Assembly (NCBI GenBank): GCA_039931675.1
Contig: JBDTRM010000285.1
Location: 1-64,000, forward strand
Reading direction: 5' to 3'
DNA: 64,000 nucleotides
Source: JAEUTH01 sp039931675
Lineage (GTDB): Bacteria > Bacteroidota > Bacteroidia > AKYH767-A > OLB10
Both the position numbers and the translations under genes were made by a program. Shown here piece by piece: positions 27,516 to 36,688 of the stretch (positions are counted from its first letter, which is position 1; every line of letters begins with the position of its first letter). The notes beneath the pieces were generated by a model, which was given only the letters and a program-made list of their open reading frames with translations, ran no database searches and had not been told where the DNA came from.

Positions 27516-28715
27516 ATGCTATCAGTTATATCGCAATATCGTGAATCGTTTGCCGGCCTTCAGCGCAATATCTGGGTGCTTTCTATTGCCATGTTTATCA
27601 ATAGAAGTGGCTCTATGGTATTGTTGTTTACTTCATTGTACCTCACTAAAGAATTACATTTTAGTATCAGCGAAGCAGGGCTTGTAATGAGTTGCTATGG
27701 TGTCGGTAGTATATTGGGCAGTTATTCCGGGGGCTGGCTTACTGACAGGAAAAATCATTTCGACATCATGCTTTTTTCGCTTGTTAGCTGCGGACTAATA
27801 CTTCCACTGATGTTATTCGCCACCTCAAAATTATTCATCATCCTTATTATTTTTTTCTACGCATTTGCTGCTGATATGTTTCGCCCGGCTAACTCTGCGG
27901 CTATAGCAGTCTATTCAGATTCGGGAAACCGTACCCGGTCTGTTTCATTAGTCAGGCTCGCAGTTAATTTAGGATTTTCAGTTGGTCCCGCAATTGGGGG
28001 ATTTGTTGCTTTGCACTTAGGATATAAGTGGCTATTTGTGATTGATGCATTATCAAGTTTTGCTGCGGCAATTATGCTCTATAATTATTTGCCAAAACAA
28101 AAATTGGAAAAAAACCGTCATGAAAATGATGTATTAAATGACCGCAGCACATCCGCTTATCGCGATTACCGGTACTTAGTTTTTATTTTATTGGTTGCGT
28201 TATGGGGCATGTGTTTCTTCCAATTGTTTGCAAGTGTGCCGCAGTATTTCAGCCGCGAGAGTCATTACAATGAAGATACCATTGGTCTGCTGCTTGCATT
28301 AAACGGACTCTTAGTGGTGATCATTGAAATGCCGTTGATAGCCGCTTTGCAAAGAACTAAAAATATGTTTTCGTATATCATTGCAGGTACATTATGCATT
28401 CCTGTTGCATTTGGAATTTTAGTGGCAGGGCATGGACTGATGATCATGGCAATCATTTATACTTTTATGATCACAATGGCCGAGATATTTGCCATGCCAT
28501 TTATGATGAATTATGCCCTGTCAAGACCAAAGCCTGAAAGACAGGGACAATATTCGGCTTTATATTCTATATCATTCGGCCTTGCAATCATTGCCGCCCC
28601 TTCAGTTGGTTTAGGCCTGGCAAGTGCTTACGGTTTTAATACCATGTTTGGTTTTTTTATAGCAATCAGTTTATTTATTGCGTTAGGGTTTGGTTTGCTG
28701 GGGAGGAAGGGTTAG
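27516..28715 (+). CDS. MFS transporter
   Basis: A 399-aa inner-membrane protein with about twelve hydrophobic helices. The first helix is NIWVLSIAMFINRSGSMVLLF, and the loop between helices 2 and 3 carries GVGSILGSYSGGWLTDRKNHF, the major-facilitator signature region (G...D.R). It resembles drug or metabolite exporters; the substrate is unknown. Longer in-frame starts exist at 27417 and 27444, but the first falls inside the terminator of the previous gene, and MLSVISQYRESFAGLQ fits typical MFS N-termini. It converges with the cystathionine beta-synthase-like gene, with a small G/C-rich hairpin (28717-28730) between. Confidence 0.88.
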   Translation: MLSVISQYRESFAGLQRNIWVLSIAMFINRSGSMVLLFTSLYLTKELHFSISEAGLVMSCYGVGSILGSYSGGWLTDRKNHFDIMLFSLVSCGLILPLMLFATSKLFIILIIFFYAFAADMFRPANSAAIAVYSDSGNRTRSVSLVRLAVNLGFSVGPAIGGFVALHLGYKWLFVIDALSSFAAAIMLYNYLPKQKLEKNRHENDVLNDRSTSAYRDYRYLVFILLVALWGMCFFQLFASVPQYFSRESHYNEDTIGLLLALNGLLVVIIEMPLIAALQRTKNMFSYIIAGTLCIPVAFGILVAGHGLMIMAIIYTFMITMAEIFAMPFMMNYALSRPKPERQGQYSALYSISFGLAIIAAPSVGLGLASAYGFNTMFGFFIAISLFIALGFGLLGRKG

Positions 28716-28745
28716 GCCTCCCCCCGGAGGGCGCTGATGCAGCAT

Positions 28746-30113
28746 CTACCGAGTAAGCGCATTCAACACATCGCTGCGTGTGATGATATAAGTTTTGTCA
28801 ACTTTAAAATCTCTTACAAGCACAGCATTATGCTCAGCCGTAAGCATCCCCGAAAGGGAATCTATAGGAGTGCTGATGTCAACGAAAGGAAATGCGGGTT
28901 GCATGATGGTGGAGATAGGCTGCGATTTTATATCGGGATTGTTTACGATGGCTTTATAAACTTCGGTTTCATTTAGTGAACCTGTAATGCGCTTGGCTGT
29001 GGTTACCGGAATTTGCGAATAATCTTTTTGCTGCATTATCTTAACTGCACTTTCTATTGTGTCGGTGCTTTCGAGGGCTGTGAGTTCACCTTTTTGCGAG
29101 GTAACCAAATCCTTTGCAGTCAAACCCTTCTTATCAAAATAACCTTTCTCGCGCATCCATTCATCGTTATACATTTTGCCGAGATAACGCGTGCCGTGAT
29201 CGTGAAAAATAACCACCACCACATCGCCTTCTTTAAATTTATCTTTCAGTTGCATCACTCCCGCCATAGCGCTGCCTGCGCTGTTGCCGGCAAAGATGGC
29301 TTCCTTACGTGCTATTTCGCGGGTCATTAATGCTGCATCCTTATCAGTAACTTTTTCAAAGAGGTCAATCAAATCGAAGTTTACATTTTGTGGTAAAAAA
29401 TCTTCACCAATACCTTCAGTCACGTAAGGATAAATTTCATTCTTATCAAAGATGCCCGTCTCTTTATATTTTTTGAAAACAGAACCATAAGTATCAATAC
29501 CAAAAATTTTAATGTTGGGATTTTTCTCTTTAAGAAACTTTGCCACTCCGCAAATAGTTCCGCCTGTGCCAACACCAACAACGAGGTGCGTAATTTTTCC
29601 ATCGGTCTGTTCCCATATTTCAGGACCTGTGGTTTCATAATGCGCCTGCGAGTTGGAAGGGTTATCATATTGATTCGGTTTCCACGAATTAGGAATTTCC
29701 TTAACCAATCGTGTCGAAACCGAATAGTAGGAGCGGGGGTCTTCAGGATCAACATTGGTAGGACACACAATTACATCTGCACCAAAAGCGCGCAGGGCAT
29801 CAAACTTTTCTTTCGATTGTTTATCGGTGCTGGTGAACACGCATTTATAACCTTTGATAACGGCAGCTATTGCTAAACCCATCCCGGTGTTACCGCTGGT
29901 GCCTTCAATAATTGTTCCTCCGGGTTTTAACCGCCCATCTTTTTCGGCATCTTCAATCATCTTTAGAGCCATGCGGTCTTTAATGCTGTTGCCGGGATTA
30001 AACGTTTCAATCTTTGCCAGCACCGTTGCCTTTATATCTTTAGTGATGTTATTGATACGCACCATCGGAGTGTTACCGATGGTATCAAGAATGTTATCGC
30101 AGATTTTTTTCAT
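28746..30113 (-). CDS. PLP-dependent cystathionine beta-synthase/cysteine synthase with CBS domains
   Basis: A 455-aa cytoplasmic enzyme from ATG 30113 (a TTG at 30137 would add eight residues). The fold-type II PLP domain includes NPGNSIKDR with the Schiff-base Lys45, SGNTG at 73-77 for the cofactor phosphate and GVGTGGTICG near 193. Residues about 330-455 form a pair of CBS domains (DTIESAVKIMQQKDYSQIPV; NAVLVRDFKVDKTYIITRSD). This arrangement matches bacterial cystathionine beta-synthases, which join serine and homocysteine; CysK-like O-acetylserine activity is the alternative. No transsulfuration partner is adjacent. Confidence 0.92.
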   Translation of the reverse strand: MKKICDNILDTIGNTPMVRINNITKDIKATVLAKIETFNPGNSIKDRMALKMIEDAEKDGRLKPGGTIIEGTSGNTGMGLAIAAVIKGYKCVFTSTDKQSKEKFDALRAFGADVIVCPTNVDPEDPRSYYSVSTRLVKEIPNSWKPNQYDNPSNSQAHYETTGPEIWEQTDGKITHLVVGVGTGGTICGVAKFLKEKNPNIKIFGIDTYGSVFKKYKETGIFDKNEIYPYVTEGIGEDFLPQNVNFDLIDLFEKVTDKDAALMTREIARKEAIFAGNSAGSAMAGVMQLKDKFKEGDVVVVIFHDHGTRYLGKMYNDEWMREKGYFDKKGLTAKDLVTSQKGELTALESTDTIESAVKIMQQKDYSQIPVTTAKRITGSLNETEVYKAIVNNPDIKSQPISTIMQPAFPFVDISTPIDSLSGMLTAEHNAVLVRDFKVDKTYIITRSDVLNALTR

Positions 30114-30266
30114 GATGTGTTTGTTTGAGGGCGGCAAAGAAAAGAAAAAACGTTTGAGGTTTAGGTTAAACCTTATAGGTTTTAAAAACCTATAAGGTTT
30201 GATGCAGATAAAGAAAAAACGTTTCAGGTTTTTGGATTTGGGTTATCAATTGTTAGGGCAGATTTT

Positions 30267-30347
30267 GTAGGGGCAAACCCTTGTGGTTGCCCCATGCAGA
30301 CGATTTTTTACACGAAAGAAAGGGCAACCACAAGGGATTGCCCCTAC
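30267..30347. repeat. Inverted repeat of a GTAGGGGCAA-type palindrome
   Basis: The arm at 30267-30292 (beginning GTAGGGGCAAACCCTTGTGG) is complementary to 30322-30347 with one mismatch, separated by 29 bp. It occupies the leader of the next secreted-protein gene. A false upstream start (30294) arises because the repeat is open in that frame. Confidence 0.85.
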
Positions 30348-30410
30348 ATTTTTATCCCATCAAAATTATTTACATACATTCGTTCAGATATTTTAAAACC
30401 CTTACGGGGA

Positions 30411-32309
30411 ATGAAAAACCGGGTACTCTTTATTGTTTTGTTTTTGGGGATGTGTGCAGGGCTACTACAGGCGCAAAATAAGCAAGGGAATATTTGGTAT
30501 TTTGGTAATTATGCAGGAATTGACTTCAACAACGGAACGCCAGTAGCTTTAACTAATAGTGCTATGTATCAAATGGAAGGATGTTCAAGTATTGCTGATA
30601 GTTTGGGAAATCTTTTATTTTATACAAGTGGCAACAATGTCTGGAATAAACAACATCAAATGATGCCCAACGGTTGGGCTTTGCATGGAGGTTTGTCCTC
30701 TTCACAATCAGCGCTTATAGTACAGCAACCCGGAAGTTATAACCTTTATTACATTTTCACTGCTGATGAGGAGGCGGGGTCAGATGGGTTTTGTTATTCC
30801 ATAGTTGATATGAATGCTTCAGGTGGATTGGGTGACGTTATCCAAAAAAATGTTCAATTGTTAAATCAGGTGACTGAAAAGATAACGGCTTGTTTTGATA
30901 GCACAGGCTTAGGTGTGTGGGTAATAACGCATGACTGGGGAAATAGTAGCTTTTTAGCTTATCATCTAACCTCATCAGGTTTGAATTTGGTTCCAACAAT
31001 AAGTAATGTTGGACCTTTAATAAACGGGAATATTTACAATGCAATAGGGTGTCTTCAATCCAATACAACAGGCAGCTATCTCGCAATGGCAAATGAGAAT
31101 GCCTATCCCGATAAATTCTATTTATTTAACTTTGATAATAGTACGGGAACCATTTCTAACCAGATTATTTTGAATGTGCCTGCCTTAATTAATGGACCTT
31201 ATTTACCTTATGGGGTCGCTTTTTCTCAAAATGGCGAAGTATTGTATGGTACAGTGCATACCCCCCAAGTTAGTATCTTATATCAATGGGATTTATCATC
31301 AGGAAATGCAGCAACAATCAATGCTTCAATTTTAAGTATTCCCGATTCCTCGCCACTTCATGAAGTCGGTGCCATTGCTCTTGCTCCTGATAAAAAAATT
31401 TATTGTGCAAAGTGGCAATCCACTTTTATTAGCGTAATCAATAATCCTGACATAGTTGGATTGGGTTGCAACTATGTTGACAGTGCAATCTACCTTCTCG
31501 GAATGCAAAGCTATTTGGGGTTACCTAATTTTAATGTGGGAATATTTAAAAAGGCTGCTCCTGCTATTAACCTTATGAGCACAGACACCCTCTTCTGCGA
31601 AAAACACTGCATAGACTTTTATGATTTAAGCACCAACTCCCCCACCTCATGGCAATGGCTTTTCCCCGGTGCTGATAGTTTGACAAGCACACTTCAAAAC
31701 CCAACTAATATATGTTACAATATTTACGGTAGCTATGATGTTACTCTTATTGCATGCAATGCCGCAGGCTGCGATACCTTGCATCTTACCAACTTTATAA
31801 ACTGCTATCAAAACCCAACAGACAGCATTTATCAATCAAACGATACCTTGTTTTCATTGCCTGCTTTCGGCTATCAGTGGTATGAGGTAACCAACGGAAT
31901 TATTGCAGGCGCTACCAATCAATATTTTATTCCGCAACAAGCGGGCAGTTATTATTGTATCGCAAGTGATTCAATTGGTTGCGCGGGGAGTTCGGGTACT
32001 ATTGTTATAACAGGGACCTCACCCCAGCCCTCTCCAAAGGAGAGGGAGTTCTCCGTCATTCCAAATCCGTTTGGTGATAAAATAATCATTACTTTTAAAA
32101 ATAAAAATTTCAAACAGCTATCAATAACAATTAAAAATGTTTTGGGGCAAAATGTTTATAGCCGCGTCTGTTCCCCTTCAGGGGTTAGGGGTTCTTCAGG
32201 AGTCAACGGTTCTTTTGAAATAGATTTATCATCTCTCCCTCAAGGCATTTATTTTCTTGATGCAAACATTGATGGAGAAAGCACAGTGAAGAAAATTGTG
32301 AAAAAGTAA
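30411..32309 (+). CDS. Secreted WYFG-type protein with PKD-like domain and T9SS sorting domain
   Basis: A 632-aa exported protein from ATG 30411; the signal peptide is MKNRVLFIVLFLGMCAGLLQ. The mature part starts GNIWYFGNYAGIDFNNGTP, a beginning shared by a widespread family of Bacteroidota surface proteins with a propeller-like N-terminal domain (about 25-380). A PKD-like domain (about 385-475, FYDLSTNSPTSWQWLFPGAD) and an Ig-like repeat (QWYEVTNGIIAGATNQYF) follow. The tail (VIPNPFGDKIIITF to STVKKIVKK) is a type A T9SS domain. Two repeat palindromes have been inserted in frame, at 32017-32047 (encoding TSPQPSPKERE) just before the sorting domain and at 32173-32184 within it. Confidence 0.86.
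   Translation: MKNRVLFIVLFLGMCAGLLQAQNKQGNIWYFGNYAGIDFNNGTPVALTNSAMYQMEGCSSIADSLGNLLFYTSGNNVWNKQHQMMPNGWALHGGLSSSQSALIVQQPGSYNLYYIFTADEEAGSDGFCYSIVDMNASGGLGDVIQKNVQLLNQVTEKITACFDSTGLGVWVITHDWGNSSFLAYHLTSSGLNLVPTISNVGPLINGNIYNAIGCLQSNTTGSYLAMANENAYPDKFYLFNFDNSTGTISNQIILNVPALINGPYLPYGVAFSQNGEVLYGTVHTPQVSILYQWDLSSGNAATINASILSIPDSSPLHEVGAIALAPDKKIYCAKWQSTFISVINNPDIVGLGCNYVDSAIYLLGMQSYLGLPNFNVGIFKKAAPAINLMSTDTLFCEKHCIDFYDLSTNSPTSWQWLFPGADSLTSTLQNPTNICYNIYGSYDVTLIACNAAGCDTLHLTNFINCYQNPTDSIYQSNDTLFSLPAFGYQWYEVTNGIIAGATNQYFIPQQAGSYYCIASDSIGCAGSSGTIVITGTSPQPSPKEREFSVIPNPFGDKIIITFKNKNFKQLSITIKNVLGQNVYSRVCSPSGVRGSSGVNGSFEIDLSSLPQGIYFLDANIDGESTVKKIVKK
32017..32047 (+). repeat. In-frame palindromic insert in a coding region
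   Basis: CCCTCTCC (32028-32035) and GGAGAGGG (32039-32046) form a perfect 8-bp stem with an AAA loop inside a G/C-rich block unlike the surrounding gene. It encodes the linker before the T9SS domain. Confidence 0.8.
32173..32184 (+). repeat. Second in-frame palindromic insert
   Basis: CCCCTTCAGGGG, followed by TTAGGGG, forms a short stem in a C/G-rich tract encoding CSPSGVRGSSGV inside the T9SS domain. The normal beta strands continue on either side. Confidence 0.6.
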
Positions 32310-32408
32310 AACCACAACACTGCTTCCCACAGTATTTTGCGAACAAAATAAATGACATCAATTTACCCCGTTTTGTATTTAAGCTCTTTTCAACTCGCAA
32401 CATTCAAT

Positions 32409-32416
32409 TACTTTTG
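32409..32416 (+). promoter_or_regulatory. Candidate -7 promoter box for the subtilisin gene
   Basis: TACTTTTG is an exact TAnnTTTG match 22 bp before the start codon at 32439. No clear -33 box was found. Confidence 0.45.
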
Positions 32417-32438
32417 TCCGAACATAATTATTTGATTC

Positions 32439-34070
32439 ATGAAAAAATTACTTCTTGTTATAGCACTCATCATAAGTGCAAATGCATATTCGCAAAACCG
32501 TTACGTTGTTTATTTTACCGATAAAAATAATACGCCATACTCGCTAAGCAATCCGCTGGCTTATCTCACGCAGCGTTCTATTGATCGAAGAGTAAAACAA
32601 AACATTGCCATTGATAGTCTCGACCTTCCGGTTAACGCTACCTATATTCAAGGTGTTATAGCAACAGGAGCTACAGTGCTTAATATTTCGAAGTGGTTAA
32701 ACACAGCAACTATCCAAGTTACAGATACCAACATGCTTGCAGCGGTTAATGCCTTGCCATATATTAAAATCACAACTCATGTTGGGCGACCTGCCAACTC
32801 AAATAATTTACCGCTAAATAAATCAAAGGATAAATTTGCGATGGAAAGTGGCTCAGCTATTCCATACTCAACACCCAATAAAACTTCTTCACTTTTATCT
32901 TACGGATATTCTGCACACCAGTGTCAAATGCTTAATGGCGATGCTTTGCACGATGCAGGTTTCCAGGGAGATGGAATGATGATTTCAATGATGGATGCAG
33001 GTTATATAAATGCAGACATAAGTCCCGTGTTTGATAGCTTACATCTTCAAAATAAAATTAAAGCAACATGGAATTTTGTAAACAGCACCACTGATGTGTT
33101 TACCGATCATTGGCATGGAGCCATGTGCTTTTCAATTATTGGTGCAAACAGTCCGGGCGTTTTAATTGGAACTTGTCCACATGCAGATTATTTATTATTA
33201 GAGACAGAAGAAAGCCCAGGTGAAAATGTAATTGAAGAATATAACTGGGCATCGGGAGCAGAGTTTGCCGATAGCATGGGAGTAGATGTTACCACCACTT
33301 CGCTCGGCTATACCCTGTTTGATGATCCTACAGAAAATCATTCTTACTCAACACTTGATGGCAACACAGCACCAATGAGCATTGCTGCCGACATTGCAGT
33401 AAGCCGCGGAATTATTGTAGTAAACAGTGCCGGCAATGAAGGAAACAGTTCATGGAATTATATAAGCGTGCCAAGTGATGCCAATGATATTTTAGCAATA
33501 GGCGCGGTTGACAGTGCAGGCAATTATGTTTCATTCAGTGGCAACGGTCCTACGTTTGACGGTCGCGTAAAACCTGATGTGTCAGCACAAGGTGCCGGAA
33601 CTTATTTTTGGAATCCTAATGGCTATGTTGATTCTGGCGGAGGCACCTCTTTTTCAGGGCCTATAGTTGCCGGGCTTGCTGCATGTTTATGGCAAAAGTT
33701 TACTAACAGGAGTGCATTAGAAATTATGGATGCAATAAGACGCAGCGCATCTATTTATAACAATCCCGATACCTTGATTGGATATGGGATACCAAATTTT
33801 GCAACAGCCTCAACAATACTTGCAGTTAATGAAATTTCAAACAATAATTCTTTTGCGGTTTATCCGAATCCAGCTACTGATGTGTTGAATATTGAAACAT
33901 CAAAACATTTAAATAAGTTTAGTTATGAAATTACTGACATAACAGGCAGAGCAATTATTAATGGAAAAGCACAGCAACAAATTTCAGTTGCAAAACTTAA
34001 TGCCGGAATTTATTTTATCAGAATAAGTGGTGATGGAATTTATGAGGTGGAGAAATTTGTTAAACAGTAA
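32439..34070 (+). CDS. S8 family subtilisin-like serine protease with T9SS sorting domain
   Basis: A 543-aa exported protease. The signal peptide is MKKLLLVIALIISANAYSQ. Residues about 21-130 resemble an inhibitory propeptide (RYVVYFTDKNNTPYSL). The catalytic triad can be read as Asp186 (MISMMDAGY), His226 (DHWHGAMC) and Ser404 (GGGTSFSGP), with oxyanion Asn333 in NSAGNEGN. The C-terminal 75 residues (YPNPATDVLNIETS, LNAGIYFIRIS, EKFVKQ) are a T9SS domain, so the enzyme is delivered to the surface or medium. It probably digests external protein or processes neighbouring surface proteins; substrates are not evident. Confidence 0.93.
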   Translation: MKKLLLVIALIISANAYSQNRYVVYFTDKNNTPYSLSNPLAYLTQRSIDRRVKQNIAIDSLDLPVNATYIQGVIATGATVLNISKWLNTATIQVTDTNMLAAVNALPYIKITTHVGRPANSNNLPLNKSKDKFAMESGSAIPYSTPNKTSSLLSYGYSAHQCQMLNGDALHDAGFQGDGMMISMMDAGYINADISPVFDSLHLQNKIKATWNFVNSTTDVFTDHWHGAMCFSIIGANSPGVLIGTCPHADYLLLETEESPGENVIEEYNWASGAEFADSMGVDVTTTSLGYTLFDDPTENHSYSTLDGNTAPMSIAADIAVSRGIIVVNSAGNEGNSSWNYISVPSDANDILAIGAVDSAGNYVSFSGNGPTFDGRVKPDVSAQGAGTYFWNPNGYVDSGGGTSFSGPIVAGLAACLWQKFTNRSALEIMDAIRRSASIYNNPDTLIGYGIPNFATASTILAVNEISNNNSFAVYPNPATDVLNIETSKHLNKFSYEITDITGRAIINGKAQQQISVAKLNAGIYFIRISGDGIYEVEKFVKQ

Positions 34071-34140
34071 TTCAAGAGGCAAGATGCAAGAAGGCTAGAG
34101 GCAATACGGGTAGAAGTTGCACATGCGTAAGCCTGTAACA

Positions 34141-34246
34141 GCGAACTTTAGTTCGCCCCAACAATCGCCTCGCCTGTGGTTGGTGTTTTTTTCACCAACC
34201 ACCGCAAACACCCACCGTCAATGGTTGGTGAAAAAAACACCAACCA
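34141..34246. repeat. Cluster of three palindromes after the subtilisin gene
   Basis: GCGAACTTTAGTTCGC (34141-34156) is followed by two 25-bp hairpins with stem TGGTTGGTG / CACCAACCA: 34177-34201 (T7 loop) and 34222-34246 (A7 loop). The last two are exact reverse complements, so they can also fold as one long stem. One may act as a terminator for the protease gene. Confidence 0.85.
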
Positions 34247-34297
34247 TACGCTGCTTTGAATTTTTTACACATTAATCACACTTAAAATAATCAGTCA

Positions 34298-34326
34298 TTG
34301 TTTTCTTAAATATATTCCTATTTTTG
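34298..34326 (+). promoter_or_regulatory. Promoter of the exbB-tonB operon
   Basis: TTG at 34298-34300, 18 bp, then TATTTTTG at 34319-34326: a full match to the Bacteroidota -33/-7 promoter. The leader before exbB would be about 170 nt. Confidence 0.6.
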
Positions 34327-34503
34327 CCCGCCCTCAGAAATCGGTCTTTACTCATTATGAATTAAAAGAAGAACTAAAGCAGTATCATTAAACTGTAATA
34401 ATCAAATATCCCTTATTGAATTTACATTATTAAGTATCTATAAAGCGTTAAGCTCAAAATCAAAATTATTCACCTCAAATTAAATTTTTAAAATCTTAGA
34501 TCT

Positions 34504-35319
34504 ATGAACAAACCAGTAGCACAGCAAAGTAGTGGCAGCGCCAAAAACATGTTTGCTTCAATTGTAATTGTGGTAGCATTAGTTGTTGCATGTCTTGTCT
34601 TTTTCCTCATTATGGGAAGCCCGAGCAACTTCGAAGACAATAACACAGCTAACCATCCATTGCCCGGCAATTATCTCGGCATAATTTATAAGGGTGGTGT
34701 TATCGTACCCTTGTTAATGACGTTGCTTATTCTTGTGTTTACATTTTCAATTGAGCGTTACATGACGATCAAAAAAGCTGCAGGTAAAACTTCTGCTTAC
34801 AGTTTCCTTACCAAAATCCGCACGCTGCTTTCTTCAAGCAATGTTGCAGCAGTGGAGCAGGAATGTGACCGCCAGCAAGGCTCTCTGGGCAATGTTGTTA
34901 AATCAGCAATGGTTAAATACCGCGAAGTAGAAGGCGAGCAGCAAATGGATAAAGACCAGAAGATTGTCGCCATTCAAAAACAAATTGAAGAAGCTACAGA
35001 ACTGGAAATGCCTATGCTTCAAAAAAACTTAGTGTTTCTTTCAACCATTGCAACAGTGGCAACTCTTATTGCACTTCTTGGAACAGTATTAGGTATGATC
35101 AAAGCGTTTGCTTCGTTAGCGCAAGCCGGTTCGCCTGACTCTATCGGTCTTGCAACAGGTATCTCTGAAGCTTTGATCAACACTGCTTTCGGTATCGGAA
35201 CATCAGCGCTTGCTGTAATTTCATATAACTATTTTACTACAATGATTGATTCATTGACTTATGCTATTGACGAGGCAGGCTTTAGCATCATTAATACTTT
35301 TTCTGCTACTCATAAATAA
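34504..35319 (+). CDS. exbB: MotA/TolQ/ExbB proton channel family protein
   Basis: A 271-aa inner-membrane protein, the pentameric stator of an ExbB-ExbD-TonB motor that uses the proton gradient to drive outer-membrane transport. Hydrophobic segments lie near residues 19-39, 74-91, 177-203 and 219-247; the extra N-terminal helix is common in Bacteroidota. The C-terminal pair, TIATVATLIALLGTVLGMI and GISEALINTAFGIGTSALA, is the conserved channel signature. The first gene of an operon with two exbD, tonB and three further genes. Confidence 0.93.
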   Translation: MNKPVAQQSSGSAKNMFASIVIVVALVVACLVFFLIMGSPSNFEDNNTANHPLPGNYLGIIYKGGVIVPLLMTLLILVFTFSIERYMTIKKAAGKTSAYSFLTKIRTLLSSSNVAAVEQECDRQQGSLGNVVKSAMVKYREVEGEQQMDKDQKIVAIQKQIEEATELEMPMLQKNLVFLSTIATVATLIALLGTVLGMIKAFASLAQAGSPDSIGLATGISEALINTAFGIGTSALAVISYNYFTTMIDSLTYAIDEAGFSIINTFSATHK

Positions 35320-35347
35320 TATTCATAATACTTAAAAAGTAACGAGT

Positions 35348-35944
35348 ATGCCAAAAGTACAAGTAAAACGTAAGCCTCCGCGCATTGACATGACTGCCAT
35401 GACCGATGTAGCGTTCCTGCTGCTTACTTTTTTCATGCTTACTACCAAGTTCAAACCTGATGAGCCGTTTCTGATTGATACGCCTTCATCGGTTTCAGAT
35501 TATAAACTACCGGAATCAAATGTTATTCAAATAGCAGTTGACAGAGACGGGCATGTGTTTTTTTCTGTAGGGCAAGGTGATCGTAGAAATATGCTTGAAA
35601 AAATGAGCGCGCAATATAATGTAACCTTTACTGAGGTTGAAAAAAAGCAATTTTCATTACTTGAAAATTTCGGAGTTCCCATCCATCAGTTAAATCAGTT
35701 GTTGGCATTAAAACCTGCTGATCGTGCAAAAATTAAACAGGCTGGTATTCCAACAGATTCAACTAACAATGAATTGCGCGACTGGATTTTATTTGCGCGC
35801 CAGACAAATCCCAAAGCAATAGTTGCTATTAAAGGTGATGGCGATGCAGATTATCCTGTTATGAAAGACATCATCGCAACATTGCAGGAACGAAAAGTGA
35901 ACAGGTTTAACCTGATCACTAATCTTGAAACTGTGCCTCAATAA
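35348..35944 (+). CDS. exbD: Biopolymer transport protein ExbD (first copy)
   Basis: A 198-aa ExbD/TolR protein with a short cytoplasmic N-terminus, one transmembrane helix (AMTDVAFLLLTFFMLTTKF, about residues 17-35) carrying the essential proton-relaying Asp in MTDVAFLLL, and a periplasmic domain. The periplasmic domain is longer than in Escherichia coli ExbD and ends in the usual AIVAIKGDGDADYPVMKDII strand-helix unit. It follows exbB by 28 bp. Together with the next gene it would supply the two ExbD chains of the motor. Confidence 0.92.
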   Translation: MPKVQVKRKPPRIDMTAMTDVAFLLLTFFMLTTKFKPDEPFLIDTPSSVSDYKLPESNVIQIAVDRDGHVFFSVGQGDRRNMLEKMSAQYNVTFTEVEKKQFSLLENFGVPIHQLNQLLALKPADRAKIKQAGIPTDSTNNELRDWILFARQTNPKAIVAIKGDGDADYPVMKDIIATLQERKVNRFNLITNLETVPQ

Positions 35945-36025
35945 TTTTCATAGAATTTTAAATTTGTTTATGGAAATTAAATAATTCACAATCTATATAA
36001 CTGAAGTTTATCATAAATAACCCAC

Positions 36026-36039
36026 CCCGATTGATCGGG
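36026..36039. repeat. CCCGAT..ATCGGG leader palindrome
   Basis: CCCGATTGATCGGG is a perfect 14-bp palindrome 17 bp before the start of the second exbD. Relatives precede the genes at 49511, 49991 and 50471. Confidence 0.75.
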
Positions 36040-36056
36040 ATTAATCAGAAAATAAA

Positions 36057-36683
36057 ATGGCTGAAATAGACACCGGTTCCGGTGGAGGCGAAGGTAAGGT
36101 TCGTGCCAAGAAGATGGCCGTACACATTGATTTTACTCCAATGGTTGACCTCGGTTTTTTGCTCATCACTTTCTTTATGTTAACCACTACCATGAATAAG
36201 CCCCAGGTAATGGAAATTAACATGCCTCTTAAAGAAGATGTGCCGCCCGAAGAGCGCACTAAATTTAAAGAGTCGCAAACGATGACCATCATACTTGGCG
36301 AAAAAAATATGGTTTATTATTATTTCGGAATCACCAATCCTGTTGTTGATTCAACTAATTTTAGCCAGGATGGAATTAGAAAAGTATTACTCACCCAAAA
36401 TTTAAAAAGAAGTCCTGTTTCTGATTCTATTCCTAAGTATAAAAAGATGCTGGATGACAGGATAATTACCCGTGACGAATACAAGAAAAATGTAGCCCGG
36501 ATTAAAGCCGATAAAAATGCTTTGATAGTTGTTATTAAAGCTGAAGATAAATCGAAGTATAAAAACCTTGTTGATATACTTGATGAAATGGCAATTTGTA
36601 ATATAGGCCGTTATGCAATTGTTGATATTACCGAGCAAGACAAGCAATTATTAGCCGGAACATTACCCGTAACTGAAAAATAA
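36057..36683 (+). CDS. exbD: Biopolymer transport protein ExbD (second copy)
   Basis: A 208-aa ExbD/TolR protein. The N-terminus is Gly/Glu/Lys-rich, then one helix VHIDFTPMVDLGFLLITFFM (about residues 22-41) with the conserved Asp in PMVDLGFLLI. The periplasmic part contains ALIVVIKAEDKSKYKNLVDI, parallel to the first copy, but the two differ strongly elsewhere, so they are not a recent duplication. The gap from the first exbD (112 bp) holds a short palindrome; tonB starts 5 bp later. Confidence 0.92.
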   Translation: MAEIDTGSGGGEGKVRAKKMAVHIDFTPMVDLGFLLITFFMLTTTMNKPQVMEINMPLKEDVPPEERTKFKESQTMTIILGEKNMVYYYFGITNPVVDSTNFSQDGIRKVLLTQNLKRSPVSDSIPKYKKMLDDRIITRDEYKKNVARIKADKNALIVVIKAEDKSKYKNLVDILDEMAICNIGRYAIVDITEQDKQLLAGTLPVTEK

Positions 36684-36688
36684 AAACT

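Noticed and set aside
28717..28730. CCTCCCCCCGGAGG hairpin as a terminator
   Set aside because: The stem is only five pairs and no T-run follows on either strand.
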